Positions 7,280-14,070 of a stretch of 21,819 nt of DNA are shown here, piece after piece. Position numbers and translations under genes: made by a program. The DNA is taken from NCBI GenBank assembly GCA_031253365.1, contig JAIRWE010000177.1, forward strand, positions 1 to 21,819. The letters run 5' to 3'. This DNA comes from Oscillospiraceae bacterium (GTDB lineage Bacteria; Bacillota; Clostridia; Oscillospirales; Ruminococcaceae). The stretch's first letter is position 1. Each line of letters begins with the position of its first letter. The notes below the pieces were generated by a model, which was given only the letters and a program-made list of their open reading frames with translations, did not search any database and had not been told where the DNA came from.

Positions 7280-8542
7280 AAAATGGTACACGCGGGATAT
7301 GACGGCGACGCCAGCCATGCCGTCGTGCCGCCGCTGTATCAGACCAACGCCTATTATTACGACGACACGGCGCACGCGCAAAGGCTGTTCGGGTTGAAGG
7401 AGGCGGGTAACATCTATACCCGCATCACGAACCCCACCAACGCCTTCCTTGAAGCGCGCGTGAACGCCTTGGAGGGCGGGGTGGGCGCGTTGGCGTTTTC
7501 GTCGGGGCACGCCGCCATGTTCGGCGCGATTGCCAATTTGGCGTGTTCCGGGGACGAAATCGTTTCTTCCCGCGATATTTACGGCGGGGCGGTAAATATG
7601 TTCGGCGTGTCGCTGAAACGCCTCGGCATTACCGTGAAGTTCGTCGACCCGGACGACCTTCGCGCTTGGGAGGCGGCGGTCACGCCGCGAACCCGCCTGT
7701 TCTTCACCGAGTTAATCGGCAACCCCAACGCCAATATTTCCGACATCGAAAAAATCGCCGAAACAGCCCACGCGCACGGAATCCCCTTTATGGTAGACGG
7801 GACGTTCAACACGCCTTATCTTTGCCGCCCCCTTGAATGGGGAGCGGATTTTACGGTTCATTCCGCCACGAAGTTCCTTTCCGGGCACGGGCAGGTAATG
7901 GCGGGGATTGTGACGGACGGCGGCAGCTTCGAGTTCAAAGGCAACCCGCGCTTCCCGCTGTTCAACCAACCCGACGTGTCGTATCACGGAATGGTTTTCG
8001 CCGACGCGGGGCGCGGCGCGTTCATTCTCAGGCTTCGCGCTTTGATTCTGCGGGATTTCGGGGCGTGCGCGGCGCCGTTCAACTCGTTCGCGGTCTTGCA
8101 GGGGATAGAAACGCTTTCGCTGCGTATGGAGCGGCACTGCGACAACGCGCTCAAAATCGCCGAATATCTCGAGAGCCGTTCCGACGTTCTTTCCGTCGGG
8201 TACCCCTCGCTTAAAAGCGGCAAGTACCGCGCTTTGGCGGACAAGTATATGCCGCGCGGCGCGGGCGGCGTGTTCTCGTTCAGGCTGAAAGGCGGAAAGG
8301 AAAAGGCGGTTGCGTTTATGGACGGGCTGAGGCTTATCCAAAACGTGTCGAACGTGGGGGATATACGCACCCAGGTGGTACATTCGGCGACCACGACGCA
8401 CAGCCAGTTATCCGAGGAGCAGCTGAGGTTAAGCGGGATTGACGGCGGCGACGTGAGGATTTCCGTCGGGATAGAAACCGCCGACGACTTGATAAGGGAT
8501 ATAGAGCGGGCGCTTGACGGACGGAGGGCGAAAACGGGTTAA
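7247..8542 (+). CDS. metY: O-acetylhomoserine sulfhydrylase / Cys-Met metabolism PLP enzyme
   Basis: This 431-residue PLP-dependent enzyme of the cystathionine gamma-synthase family makes homocysteine from O-acetylhomoserine and sulfide. Features include YTRITNPTN, the glycine-rich FSSGHAAMF, the cofactor-side Asp in MVDGTFNTPY, and the PLP lysine K209 in HSATKFLSGHG. The segment RFPLFNQPDVSYHGMVF and the length of about 430 residues favour MetY over shorter gamma-lyases (about 390-400). Methionine gamma-lyase-like activity cannot be excluded. The start is ATG 7247 with AAGAAGG at 7229-7235; the earlier ATG 7172 leads only to the leader ORF. It is the first gene of a cluster running to the tRNA, and its stop overlaps the ribosome binding site of the next gene. 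No SAM riboswitch or T-box is evident upstream. Confidence 0.9.
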   Translation: MTDYGECGFETKMVHAGYDGDASHAVVPPLYQTNAYYYDDTAHAQRLFGLKEAGNIYTRITNPTNAFLEARVNALEGGVGALAFSSGHAAMFGAIANLACSGDEIVSSRDIYGGAVNMFGVSLKRLGITVKFVDPDDLRAWEAAVTPRTRLFFTELIGNPNANISDIEKIAETAHAHGIPFMVDGTFNTPYLCRPLEWGADFTVHSATKFLSGHGQVMAGIVTDGGSFEFKGNPRFPLFNQPDVSYHGMVFADAGRGAFILRLRALILRDFGACAAPFNSFAVLQGIETLSLRMERHCDNALKIAEYLESRSDVLSVGYPSLKSGKYRALADKYMPRGAGGVFSFRLKGGKEKAVAFMDGLRLIQNVSNVGDIRTQVVHSATTTHSQLSEEQLRLSGIDGGDVRISVGIETADDLIRDIERALDGRRAKTG

Positions 8543-8552
8543 AGGACGAAAC

Positions 8553-9254
8553 ATGATTTATGTGACAGGCGACACGCACGGCGATTTAAGCCGGTTCAAA
8601 CTTTCTGCGGCGCGAAAAATCAAAAAGCGCGACGTTTTGATTGTCTGCGGTGATTTCGGTTTTGTCTGGGACGGCGGCGTAAAGGAGAAGCGCGTGCTTA
8701 AATGGCTCGGAAAGCGGCGGTACGACGTGCTTTTCGCGGACGGCGCCCACGAAAACTTCGACGAGCTCAAAAAGTACGGGGAAGAATACTGGTGCGGCGG
8801 AAAGACGCGCAAAATCAGCGGGAGGCTGCGTATGTCGGCGCGCGGGCAGGTGTTTGAAATCGGGGGCAAGCGGGTGTTCGTGTTCGGGGGCGGCGACCGC
8901 GACGACGGCGCGGCAAGCGGCGGCGAGGGCGAAAAGCCCACCCCGGAGGATTTCGCCGAGGCGATGAAGAACCTGGAAAAGGCGGATTTCAAGGTCGATT
9001 ACGTAGTCAGCTACGAGCCGCCCACGCAAATCACCGAGTTCCTTTCGCTGAGCAAACTCGACGACGACGCCGCGCCCGAAAGCGAGCGCGCCGGTCATTA
9101 TCTCGACGAGATAAACAAGAAGCTCAAATATGAGCGGTGGTTTTTCGGCAGGCATCACATCAACAAAATCGTGACGCCGAAGTATTTCGCGCTGTTCGAC
9201 GGTATTGTGAGCGCGGAAAGCGCGGTCGGCGCGCATTTCAAAAAGCCGCGCTGA
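8553..9254 (+). CDS. Metallophosphoesterase-fold protein with degraded metal site (probable pseudoenzyme)
   Basis: This 233-residue protein is clearly of the calcineurin-like phosphoesterase family. It has GDTHGD (residues 6-11), CGDFGFVWDG (32-41), GQVFEIGGKRVFVFGG and KYERWFFG in the usual order. Several positions that normally bind the two metals are replaced. GNHE reads GAHE (Ala65), the [ST]H of the fourth block reads SY (Tyr154), and GHxH reads GRHH (Arg200). The S.D...WW-type segment after FGGG is replaced by a Gly/Asp-rich stretch. The first two blocks are intact. Hydrolysis therefore looks unlikely, or uses one metal at most. The start is ATG 8553 with AAAGGA at 8541-8546, overlapping the metY stop; an upstream in-frame ATG at 8514 lies inside metY and lacks such a site. 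Confidence 0.85.
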   Translation: MIYVTGDTHGDLSRFKLSAARKIKKRDVLIVCGDFGFVWDGGVKEKRVLKWLGKRRYDVLFADGAHENFDELKKYGEEYWCGGKTRKISGRLRMSARGQVFEIGGKRVFVFGGGDRDDGAASGGEGEKPTPEDFAEAMKNLEKADFKVDYVVSYEPPTQITEFLSLSKLDDDAAPESERAGHYLDEINKKLKYERWFFGRHHINKIVTPKYFALFDGIVSAESAVGAHFKKPR

Positions 9255-9278
9255 AATATAATCGGGAGGTTTGGTACA

Positions 9279-9515
9279 ATGGCTGATTTTACCTACGAGA
9301 TAACAAAGGAGCTGGGCGTTATTTCCGAAAACGCCAAAGGCTGGCAAACGAGGCTCAACATGGTCAGCTGGAACGGCAACGAGCCGAAGTACGACATTCG
9401 GCCGTGGTCGCCGGACGGCGAGAGAATGGGGAAGGGGATTTCGCTGTCCGAGGAAGAGATGAAGCGGTTGACGGAGCTGTTCGACGAGCGGGACGAGCAG
9501 GACTCCTTTGAATAG
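9279..9515 (+). CDS. YdbC/PC4-like single-strand nucleic-acid-binding protein
   Basis: This 78-residue protein matches the Firmicute YdbC type, a PC4-like fold that binds single-stranded DNA. The recognisable run is LGVISENAKGWQTRLNMVSW, followed by NGNEPKYDIRPWSPDGERMGKGISL. Members usually act as dimers with a role linked to DNA or transcription, but a cellular function is not well defined. The start is ATG 9279, with GGGAGGT at 9264-9270. It lies 24 bases after the phosphoesterase-like gene and 21 before the rubredoxin-like gene, probably in the metY operon. The C-terminus is acidic (FDERDEQDSFE). Confidence 0.85.
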   Translation: MADFTYEITKELGVISENAKGWQTRLNMVSWNGNEPKYDIRPWSPDGERMGKGISLSEEEMKRLTELFDERDEQDSFE

Positions 9516-9536
9516 TCCCGAAATGAAAGGATTGTT

Positions 9537-10040
9537 ATGAAAAAGTACACTTGTCCCATTTGCGGTTATGTGCATACGGGCGTGGAGGCGCCGGTGTTCT
9601 GCCCGCACTGTAAGTGCAGGGGCGAAAAGTTCGAAAGCTCCGAAAAATTGCCGTCGGAGATAATGTTCGATATGCCCGAAAAGCCGAAAAAGCCGTCGAA
9701 GGCGGTTCCGAAAAAACGGGAAGAGCCGGATGAAGACGAATTAGACGAATTAGACGAGCCGGACGAATTAGACGAGCCGGACGAGCCGGATGAGCCGGAC
9801 GAATTAGACGAACCGGACGAATTAGACGAGCAGGACGAGGCGGACGAGGCGGACGAGCAGGGCGGGGGGATAATCCCCGAAGGCTTGCTTGGCGGCTGTT
9901 TCATGGGGGGATGCGCCGAAGCGGGCGTGCTGCTTGTTATGTCGAACGCGGCGCGAAACGCGGGCTGCCGCGAGTTCGCCGAGAAATTGAGGCGGGCGGC
10001 TTTTCGCAAAGCGGAGGAAGCGGCGGAAGGCATAGTTTAG
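9537..10040 (+). CDS. Rubredoxin-like zinc/iron-site protein with acidic DELDEP repeat
   Basis: This 167-residue protein is in three parts. Residues 4-30 form a rubredoxin/rubrerythrin-tail site with Cys6, Cys9, Cys22 and Cys25 (CPICGYVHTG ... FCPHC); a further Cys27 is present. Residues 66-110 are almost wholly Asp, Glu, Leu and Pro in three-residue steps (DEL, DEP). The final part holds GGCFMGGC and an Ala/Glu-rich helix (REFAEKLRRAAFRKAEEAAEG). I know of no named family with this combination. The Cys site probably binds Fe or Zn and suits electron transfer or a structural role. The repeat is encoded by 9-bp DNA units, so its length is likely to vary between strains. The start ATG 9537 has AAAGG at 9525-9529. 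It is the last protein gene before tRNA-Arg. Confidence 0.75.
   Translation: MKKYTCPICGYVHTGVEAPVFCPHCKCRGEKFESSEKLPSEIMFDMPEKPKKPSKAVPKKREEPDEDELDELDEPDELDEPDEPDEPDELDEPDELDEQDEADEADEQGGGIIPEGLLGGCFMGGCAEAGVLLVMSNAARNAGCREFAEKLRRAAFRKAEEAAEGIV
9735..9860 (+). repeat. Coding tandem repeat of 9-bp units (GACGARNNN)
   Basis: About fourteen units of GACGAATTA, GACGAGCCG or close variants run in frame and encode DEL/DEP/DEA/DEQ triplets. Longer periods (GACGAATTA plus GACGAGCCG as an 18-bp unit) show that it grew by duplication of pairs. Confidence 0.85.
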
Positions 10041-10052
10041 GCGATGCGCTGA

Positions 10053-10126
10053 GCGCCATTAGCTCAATTGGATAGAGCGTCTGGCTACGGACCAGGAGGT
10101 TTGGGGTTCGAGTCCCTTATGGCGTA
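10053..10126 (+). tRNA. tRNA-Arg (anticodon ACG)
   Basis: A full cloverleaf can be drawn. The acceptor GCGCCAT pairs with ATGGCGT (G-U at the end pair) and the discriminator is A. The D stem is GCTC/GAGC with loop AATTGGATA. The anticodon stem TCTGG/CCAGG encloses loop CTACGGA, with ACG at the anticodon position. The T loop is TTCGAGT on a GGGG/CCCT stem. CCA is not encoded. The A at position 34 would be converted to inosine to read CGU, CGC and CGA. It begins only 12 bases after the stop of the rubredoxin-like gene, and no promoter is visible between them, so it may be cut from the operon transcript. Confidence 0.93.
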
Positions 10127-10137
10127 TGGCAAGCGCA

Positions 10138-10170
10138 CCCCCGTCGCGGTAAAGCGGCGGGGGTTGTCGC
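10138..10170 (+). terminator. GC-rich hairpin after the tRNA, possible terminator
   Basis: CCCCCGTCGC pairs with GCGGCGGGGG around a GGTAAA loop, a ten-base-pair stem with one wobble. It is followed only by TTGTC, a weak U-tract. It lies 11 bases past the tRNA end and may act in tRNA 3' maturation or partial termination. Confidence 0.5.
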
Positions 10171-10222
10171 GTGGGGGGATATGCGCTGCGTTTCCGAATC
10201 CTCGCCGTCGTCGGAAAAAGAG

Positions 10223-10256
10223 AACGCCGCGTCCGTCAGCGCGGCGGTTTTATTTC
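10223..10256 (+). terminator. Rho-independent terminator of the metY-tRNA operon
   Basis: AACGCCGCG pairs with CGCGGCGGTT (one bulged G) around a short loop, TCCGTCAG, and is followed by TTTTATTT. This is a strong stem with a U-rich tail and is the best candidate end for the transcript carrying tRNA-Arg. Confidence 0.7.
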
Positions 10257-10267
10257 CAAGTCTATGA

Positions 10268-10428
10268 TAGACTTCTTGCGAAACTAAATCGCAATGTCTT
10301 TTCGGCTGATTTTCCGTCATACCGCGTTAATTTTTCCTCAAATATCGCGGATATTATCGTCAAAATCGCCTTGTCTGACGAAAAATCCACACAAAAATCC
10401 ACTACAATTTAGTTTCGCAAGAGGTCTA
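10268..10428. mobile_element. MITE-like non-coding element with 22-bp terminal inverted repeats
   Basis: The left end (10268-10289, TAGACTTCTTGCGAAACTA...) and the right end (10407-10428, ...TAGTTTCGCAAGAGGTCTA) are reverse complements over 22 bases with one mismatch. The 117 bases between them have no credible gene. Inside are a perfect stem AATATC-GCG-GATATT (10341-10355) and a 12-bp tandem repeat AAAAATCCAC(AC/TA) at 10381-10404. The size, ends and lack of a transposase fit a miniature inverted-repeat element. TA lies at both outer ends, which would suit insertion at TA, but this cannot be proved without an empty site. It sits between a terminator and the rnf promoter. Confidence 0.7.
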
Positions 10429-10461
10429 ATTGCCGATACCCCGCGTTTTCAATAGATTTTA

Positions 10462-10482
10462 ACCGAAAAATATATTTTTGGT
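10462..10482. repeat. AT-rich palindrome upstream of the rnf promoter
   Basis: AAAAATATATTTTT (10466-10479) is a perfect palindrome, extended by CCG/TGG flanks with a mismatch. It could be a protein site or curved DNA upstream of the promoter. No specific factor is suggested. Confidence 0.3.
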
Positions 10483-10500
10483 GTGTTAATTAAATAACAA
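10483..10500 (+). promoter_or_regulatory. Rex-like operator upstream of the rnf operon
   Basis: GTGTTAATTAAATAACAA matches the Rex consensus TTGTTAANNNNTTAACAA at 12 of 14 fixed positions, with the correct four-base centre. Rex is the NADH/NAD+-sensing repressor of Firmicutes and often controls NADH-linked fermentative and electron-transfer genes. The site ends ten bases before the -35 element of the rnf promoter, where a bound repressor could interfere with polymerase. The match is seen; the regulation is inferred. Confidence 0.5.
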
Positions 10501-10510
10501 GCCAAATCCC

Positions 10511-10539
10511 TTGACTTATCAGCGTTTTTGAGTTATCAT
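10511..10539 (+). promoter_or_regulatory. Promoter of the rnf operon
   Basis: TTGACT (10511-10516) and TATCAT (10534-10539) are separated by exactly 17 bases, a near-consensus housekeeping promoter. Transcription would start near 10546, giving a leader of about 33 bases before the rnfC ATG (GGAG at 10567-10570). Confidence 0.8.
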
Positions 10540-10578
10540 TACTGTATGTAAGTCACAGATTAAAACGGAGATACAAGT

Positions 10579-11856
10579 ATGATTCTCAATACCGTAAGGC
10601 TTCCGCATTTTGACGCTTCCGCCGATAAAAAAACCGTTAAGCTCCCGTTGCCCAAAAAGGTTATAATCAGTTTATCGCAGAGCATCGGCGCGTCTTGCGA
10701 ACCGCTTGTCAAAAAAGGCGACGCGGTTCTGACGGGGCAGTTAATCGGCGACAGCGACGCTTTCGTATCCGTTCCCGTTCACGCCAGCGTTTCCGGAACC
10801 GTTACGGGCGAAACGGAAATTCTCAGCGTCAACGGACGGTTGAGCCGCGCCGTCGTTATACACACCGACAGCCTGCAAAAAATTTGCGAAGATTTGAAGC
10901 CGCCCGTTATCAATAACAAAGAAAGTTTTCTGAAAGCGATTCGCGGCAGCGGAAGCGTGGGGTTAGGCGGTGCGGGGTTCCCGACCCACGTGAAGCTGTC
11001 TTTCGATTCCAAAAAAACGCCGGTCGATTCGCTCATCATAAACGGCGCCGAGTGCGAACCTTACATTACGAGCGATTACCGCGAGATTATCGAAAACTCG
11101 CAAAACATCGCAAACGGGATTAAACTCGTAATGAAGTATCTCGAAATTCCTACGGCAATAATCGGAATTGAGCGCGATAAACCCCTCGCGATTGAGCGTA
11201 TGCGCGAGATTGTCGCGAACAATCCCGAAATCAACGTCAAACCGCTCTCTTTGCGATACCCGCAGGGCGCGGAGAAAATCCTCATTTACAAAACGACGGG
11301 CAGAACGGTCAGGGAAGACGAGCGTCCCTATTCGGCGGGATGCCTTGTGCTTAACATTTCGACCGTCGCGTTTATCGCCGAATACGTCAAGACGGGTATT
11401 CCGATGATAAAACGCCGGCTTACCATTGACGGGGATATTGTCAATAAAGCCGTGAACGTCAGCGTCCCTATCGGGACGACGCTTTCGGAGCTTTTGCAAA
11501 GCGCCGACGCGCGAATAATTCCGGACAGGGTGATTTTCGGCGGACCCATGATGGGCTCTTGCGTTTATGACCCGGACACGCCCGTAGGTAAAACGACCAG
11601 CGCGTTGCTGCTTTTCGGAAATTCCAAGCTGAAAAAGGAAAGCGCGTGTATTCGTTGCGGAAAGTGTATCGGTTCATGCTCGATGAACCTTTCCCCCGTT
11701 GAGATAAACAAAGCTTACGACGCCTCGAACAAGCCGCTTTTGAAAAAATTGCGGGTAGGTCTTTGTATGAACTGCGGTTCTTGTTCTTACGTCTGTCCGG
11801 CGAAGCGCAACATTTCCGAAAAAAACCAGTTGGCGAAACAGTTGATTAAAGGATAA
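10579..11856 (+). CDS. rnfC: Electron transport complex subunit RnfC (NADH/ferredoxin side)
   Basis: RnfC is the peripheral cytoplasmic subunit that exchanges electrons with NAD(H) through FMN and two [4Fe-4S] clusters. This 425-residue protein has the glycine-rich nucleotide loop GSVGLGGAGFPTHVKL and then NGAECEPYITSDYR. Near the C-terminus it has two cluster motifs: Cys357, 360, 363, 367 (CIRCGKCIGSC) and Cys396, 399, 402, 406 (CMNCGSCSYVC). The first motif lacks the usual Pro after its last Cys. It is shorter than proteobacterial RnfC and of ordinary length for clostridia. It is the first gene of a six-gene operon behind the TTGACT/TATCAT promoter, and rnfD follows after eight bases. Confidence 0.95.
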   Translation: MILNTVRLPHFDASADKKTVKLPLPKKVIISLSQSIGASCEPLVKKGDAVLTGQLIGDSDAFVSVPVHASVSGTVTGETEILSVNGRLSRAVVIHTDSLQKICEDLKPPVINNKESFLKAIRGSGSVGLGGAGFPTHVKLSFDSKKTPVDSLIINGAECEPYITSDYREIIENSQNIANGIKLVMKYLEIPTAIIGIERDKPLAIERMREIVANNPEINVKPLSLRYPQGAEKILIYKTTGRTVREDERPYSAGCLVLNISTVAFIAEYVKTGIPMIKRRLTIDGDIVNKAVNVSVPIGTTLSELLQSADARIIPDRVIFGGPMMGSCVYDPDTPVGKTTSALLLFGNSKLKKESACIRCGKCIGSCSMNLSPVEINKAYDASNKPLLKKLRVGLCMNCGSCSYVCPAKRNISEKNQLAKQLIKG

Positions 11857-11864
11857 CGCAAAAT

Positions 11865-12812
11865 ATGAACAAACTTATCGTTGAGCCGCCCCCCCATATA
11901 CGGACTTCAAACTCCACCGGGCGCATAATGCTTCACGTTATAATCGCGCTGATTCCGGCGTTTGCCGCTTCCGTAATCATCTTCGGAATCCGCGCGGCGG
12001 TTGTAACCGTGACTTGCGTCGCCTCGTGCGTTTTTTTTGAGTATTTCTTTCGCAAAATTACAAAAAAAGAGCAGACCGTTTCCGACCTTTCCGCCGCGGT
12101 AACGGGGATTCTCCTCGCGTTCAATCTGCCCGTCACTCTGCCGCTGTATATGGTGATAATCGGCGCTTTCGTCGCAATCGTCGTCGTTAAGCAGATGTTT
12201 GGCGGAATAGGGCAAAATTTCGCGAATCCGGCCATCGTGGCGAGAATAGTGCTTATGATGTCGTTCACGCCGCAAATGTCTAGCTGGGTTAAGCCGTTTT
12301 ATTACAAAATGAGCGTTCCCGACGCCGTTACAACCGCCTCCCCGTTGGGTGCCGAGGTTCCGCCGGGCTACGCGGATTTGTTTTTGGGGATAAACGCGGG
12401 TTCGCTTGGGGAAACCTGCGCCTTGGCTTTATTGATAGGGTTTGTTTATCTGTTGGCGGCGCGGGTAATCCGCCCCGTAACGCCGGTCGCTTTTGTAGGG
12501 GTGTTCGCGGCGGCGACGTTTTTCGCGGGGGGGGACGTGTTGACCGGCATACTTTCGGGCGGGCTTTTGCTGGGAGCGATTTTCATGGCGACGGATTATG
12601 CCACCACGCCGCTTACCCCGCTCGGGAAAATAATTTTCGGGGCGGGATGCGGGGTTATAACCTTCGCCATAAGGCAATTCGGCACGATGCCGGAGGGCGT
12701 CGCGTTCTCGATATTGATTATGAACATACTGACGCCCTATATCGACAAACTGACCCGTCCCACGCCGTTCGGGGCCGGAACGGGAAAACAAAGCGGCAAG
12801 GAGATGCCATGA
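11865..12812 (+). CDS. rnfD: Rnf complex membrane flavoprotein RnfD
   Basis: This 315-residue multi-spanning membrane subunit of the ion-pumping Rnf complex normally carries FMN bound through a Thr phosphoester. Hydrophobic segments occur throughout, for example HVIIALIPAFAASVIIFGI near residue 25. GGIGQNFANPAIVARI and the C-terminal ATDYATTPLTPLGKIIFG are typical of the family. The flavinylation region reads DAVTTASPLG. The acceptor position is therefore Ser159 rather than the usual Thr, and Thr157 stands where Gly is normal (DxxSGATP). The start is ATG 11865 with AAAGGA at 11848-11853. The stop overlaps rnfG by four bases (ATGA). Confidence 0.93.
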   Translation: MNKLIVEPPPHIRTSNSTGRIMLHVIIALIPAFAASVIIFGIRAAVVTVTCVASCVFFEYFFRKITKKEQTVSDLSAAVTGILLAFNLPVTLPLYMVIIGAFVAIVVVKQMFGGIGQNFANPAIVARIVLMMSFTPQMSSWVKPFYYKMSVPDAVTTASPLGAEVPPGYADLFLGINAGSLGETCALALLIGFVYLLAARVIRPVTPVAFVGVFAAATFFAGGDVLTGILSGGLLLGAIFMATDYATTPLTPLGKIIFGAGCGVITFAIRQFGTMPEGVAFSILIMNILTPYIDKLTRPTPFGAGTGKQSGKEMP

Positions 12813-13402
12813 ACGAAGAGAAAAAAGCCGTTTCCTTAAAATTTGAGCAATTTAAACCCGCTATCGTGCTTTCCGTAATAATCGCGCTCGTCGGGTTTGT
12901 TCTTATAGTGTGCGTCGGGCTTATTCCCGACACGTCGGGCATTATCACCGAAAAATTGATGGTTAAATGCGCCGAGCTTATGGGCGAGGGCGAATACGAG
13001 CTTGTTACGGACTGGGAGGAAGCGGGTTATAAAATCGCGAAACCGCGTGAAGTGGAAAAGTTAATCGTCAAAGACGACAAGAGCGTGGCGTTTGAAATCA
13101 TAACAAGCGGCTTTAACAAAGACGCTCTCGATATACTCGTGGCGATGAACAAAGACGGGAGCGTTCGCGGGGTGGCTGTCGCGGCAATCAGCGAATCTCC
13201 CGACCAAAGCAAAAAAGTGAGCGCGGCGGAATTCCTCGACAGATTCAAAGGGAAAAGCGGGGAAATCGTCATCGTGGGCAGAAGCCCCGAGTCCGACGGC
13301 GAGGTGGAGGGGATTACGAGCGCGACCATATCCTCGAAAGCCATTGCCGAAGCGGTCAACATCGCGATTGAAACCTACGCGGAAATGGGGGTGCCGAATT
13401 GA
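12809..13402 (+). CDS. rnfG: Rnf complex FMN-binding subunit RnfG
   Basis: This is a 197-residue protein with one N-terminal membrane anchor (PAIVLSVIIALVGFVLIVCV) and an outward-facing FMN domain. The flavinylation site reads EGITSATISSKA, with the acceptor Thr173. The usual motif is [ST]GAT, and here Ser replaces the Gly. Family knowledge: ApbE attaches FMN to this Thr, and the FMN passes electrons between RnfD and the rest of the pump. I chose ATG 12809 because it forms an ATGA overlap with rnfD and has AAGGAG at 12798-12803; a longer in-frame ORF lies inside rnfD and is not expected. Confidence 0.93.
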   Translation: MNEEKKAVSLKFEQFKPAIVLSVIIALVGFVLIVCVGLIPDTSGIITEKLMVKCAELMGEGEYELVTDWEEAGYKIAKPREVEKLIVKDDKSVAFEIITSGFNKDALDILVAMNKDGSVRGVAVAAISESPDQSKKVSAAEFLDRFKGKSGEIVIVGRSPESDGEVEGITSATISSKAIAEAVNIAIETYAEMGVPN

Positions 13403-14070
13403 GATACCTTAAAGTGTTTATGAACGGCATAATTAAAGAAAACCCCGTTCTTGTCATGCTCCTCGGGACCTGCCCCACTCTTGCCGTCACCACCACGGCG
13501 GCGAACGGTCTGGGTATGGGCATAGCCACGATGTTCGCGCTTGTTTTCTCAAACGTCGTAATATCCCTTCTTAAAAGCGTAATCCCGAGGCAGGTGCGCC
13601 TTCCCTGTTATATCGTAATCGTGGCGGGGTTTGTCACGTTCATTTCGTTTATGTTGCAAATCATCCCTTGGCTTTATTGGCTTTATGAAAGTTTGGGGCT
13701 GTTTTTGCCGCTTATCGCGGTGAACTGTATTATCTTTGAGCGCGCCGAGGCGTTCGCCTCGAAAAATAATCCGTTTATCTCCCTCATTGACGGTCTCGGT
13801 ATGGGTACGGGGTTTACCCTTGCTTTATTCATAATGGGTACCGCCCGCGAAATTCTCGGCGCGGGCAGTTGGATGGGATATGAAATTTCGATTGGGGAAA
13901 TCCCGCCCATGATGATATTCGGTTTGCCGGCGGGCGGGTTCTTCATGTACGGGATTATCATAGCGGCGGTCGGCAAACTCACCAAAAAGCCCGTCCGCAC
14001 CATCGGTTGCGAGAACTGCCCGTCAAGGGCGACGTGCAAAAATTTCACGGCGGGGGAGGCGGATAAGTAA
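13399..14070 (+). CDS. rnfE: Rnf complex membrane subunit RnfE
   Basis: This 223-residue integral membrane subunit, paired with RnfA, shares an in-membrane [2Fe-2S] centre with it. The expected Cys positions are in MLLGTCPTLAVTT and LPLIAVNCIIFERAEAF. About six membrane segments are visible. The C-terminus carries a cytoplasmic tail with CENCPSRATC, a small Cys cluster (C-x2-C-x5-C) like those in other clostridial RnfE tails. Translation begins at TTG 13399, overlapping the rnfG stop (TTGA), with GGGGGTG at about 13387-13393 as ribosome binding site. The non-ATG start may lower its output relative to RnfG, although coupling should help. Confidence 0.93.
   Translation: MRYLKVFMNGIIKENPVLVMLLGTCPTLAVTTTAANGLGMGIATMFALVFSNVVISLLKSVIPRQVRLPCYIVIVAGFVTFISFMLQIIPWLYWLYESLGLFLPLIAVNCIIFERAEAFASKNNPFISLIDGLGMGTGFTLALFIMGTAREILGAGSWMGYEISIGEIPPMMIFGLPAGGFFMYGIIIAAVGKLTKKPVRTIGCENCPSRATCKNFTAGEADK

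Noticed and set aside
10068..10412. 114-codon ORF starting within the tRNA
   Set aside because: It would read through the tRNA, two hairpins and the MITE-like element, and has no ribosome binding site and an implausible composition.
10053..10428. Integrative element attachment site at the tRNA-Arg 3' end
   Set aside because: No integrase gene is nearby and no repeat of the tRNA 3' end was noticed in the window.
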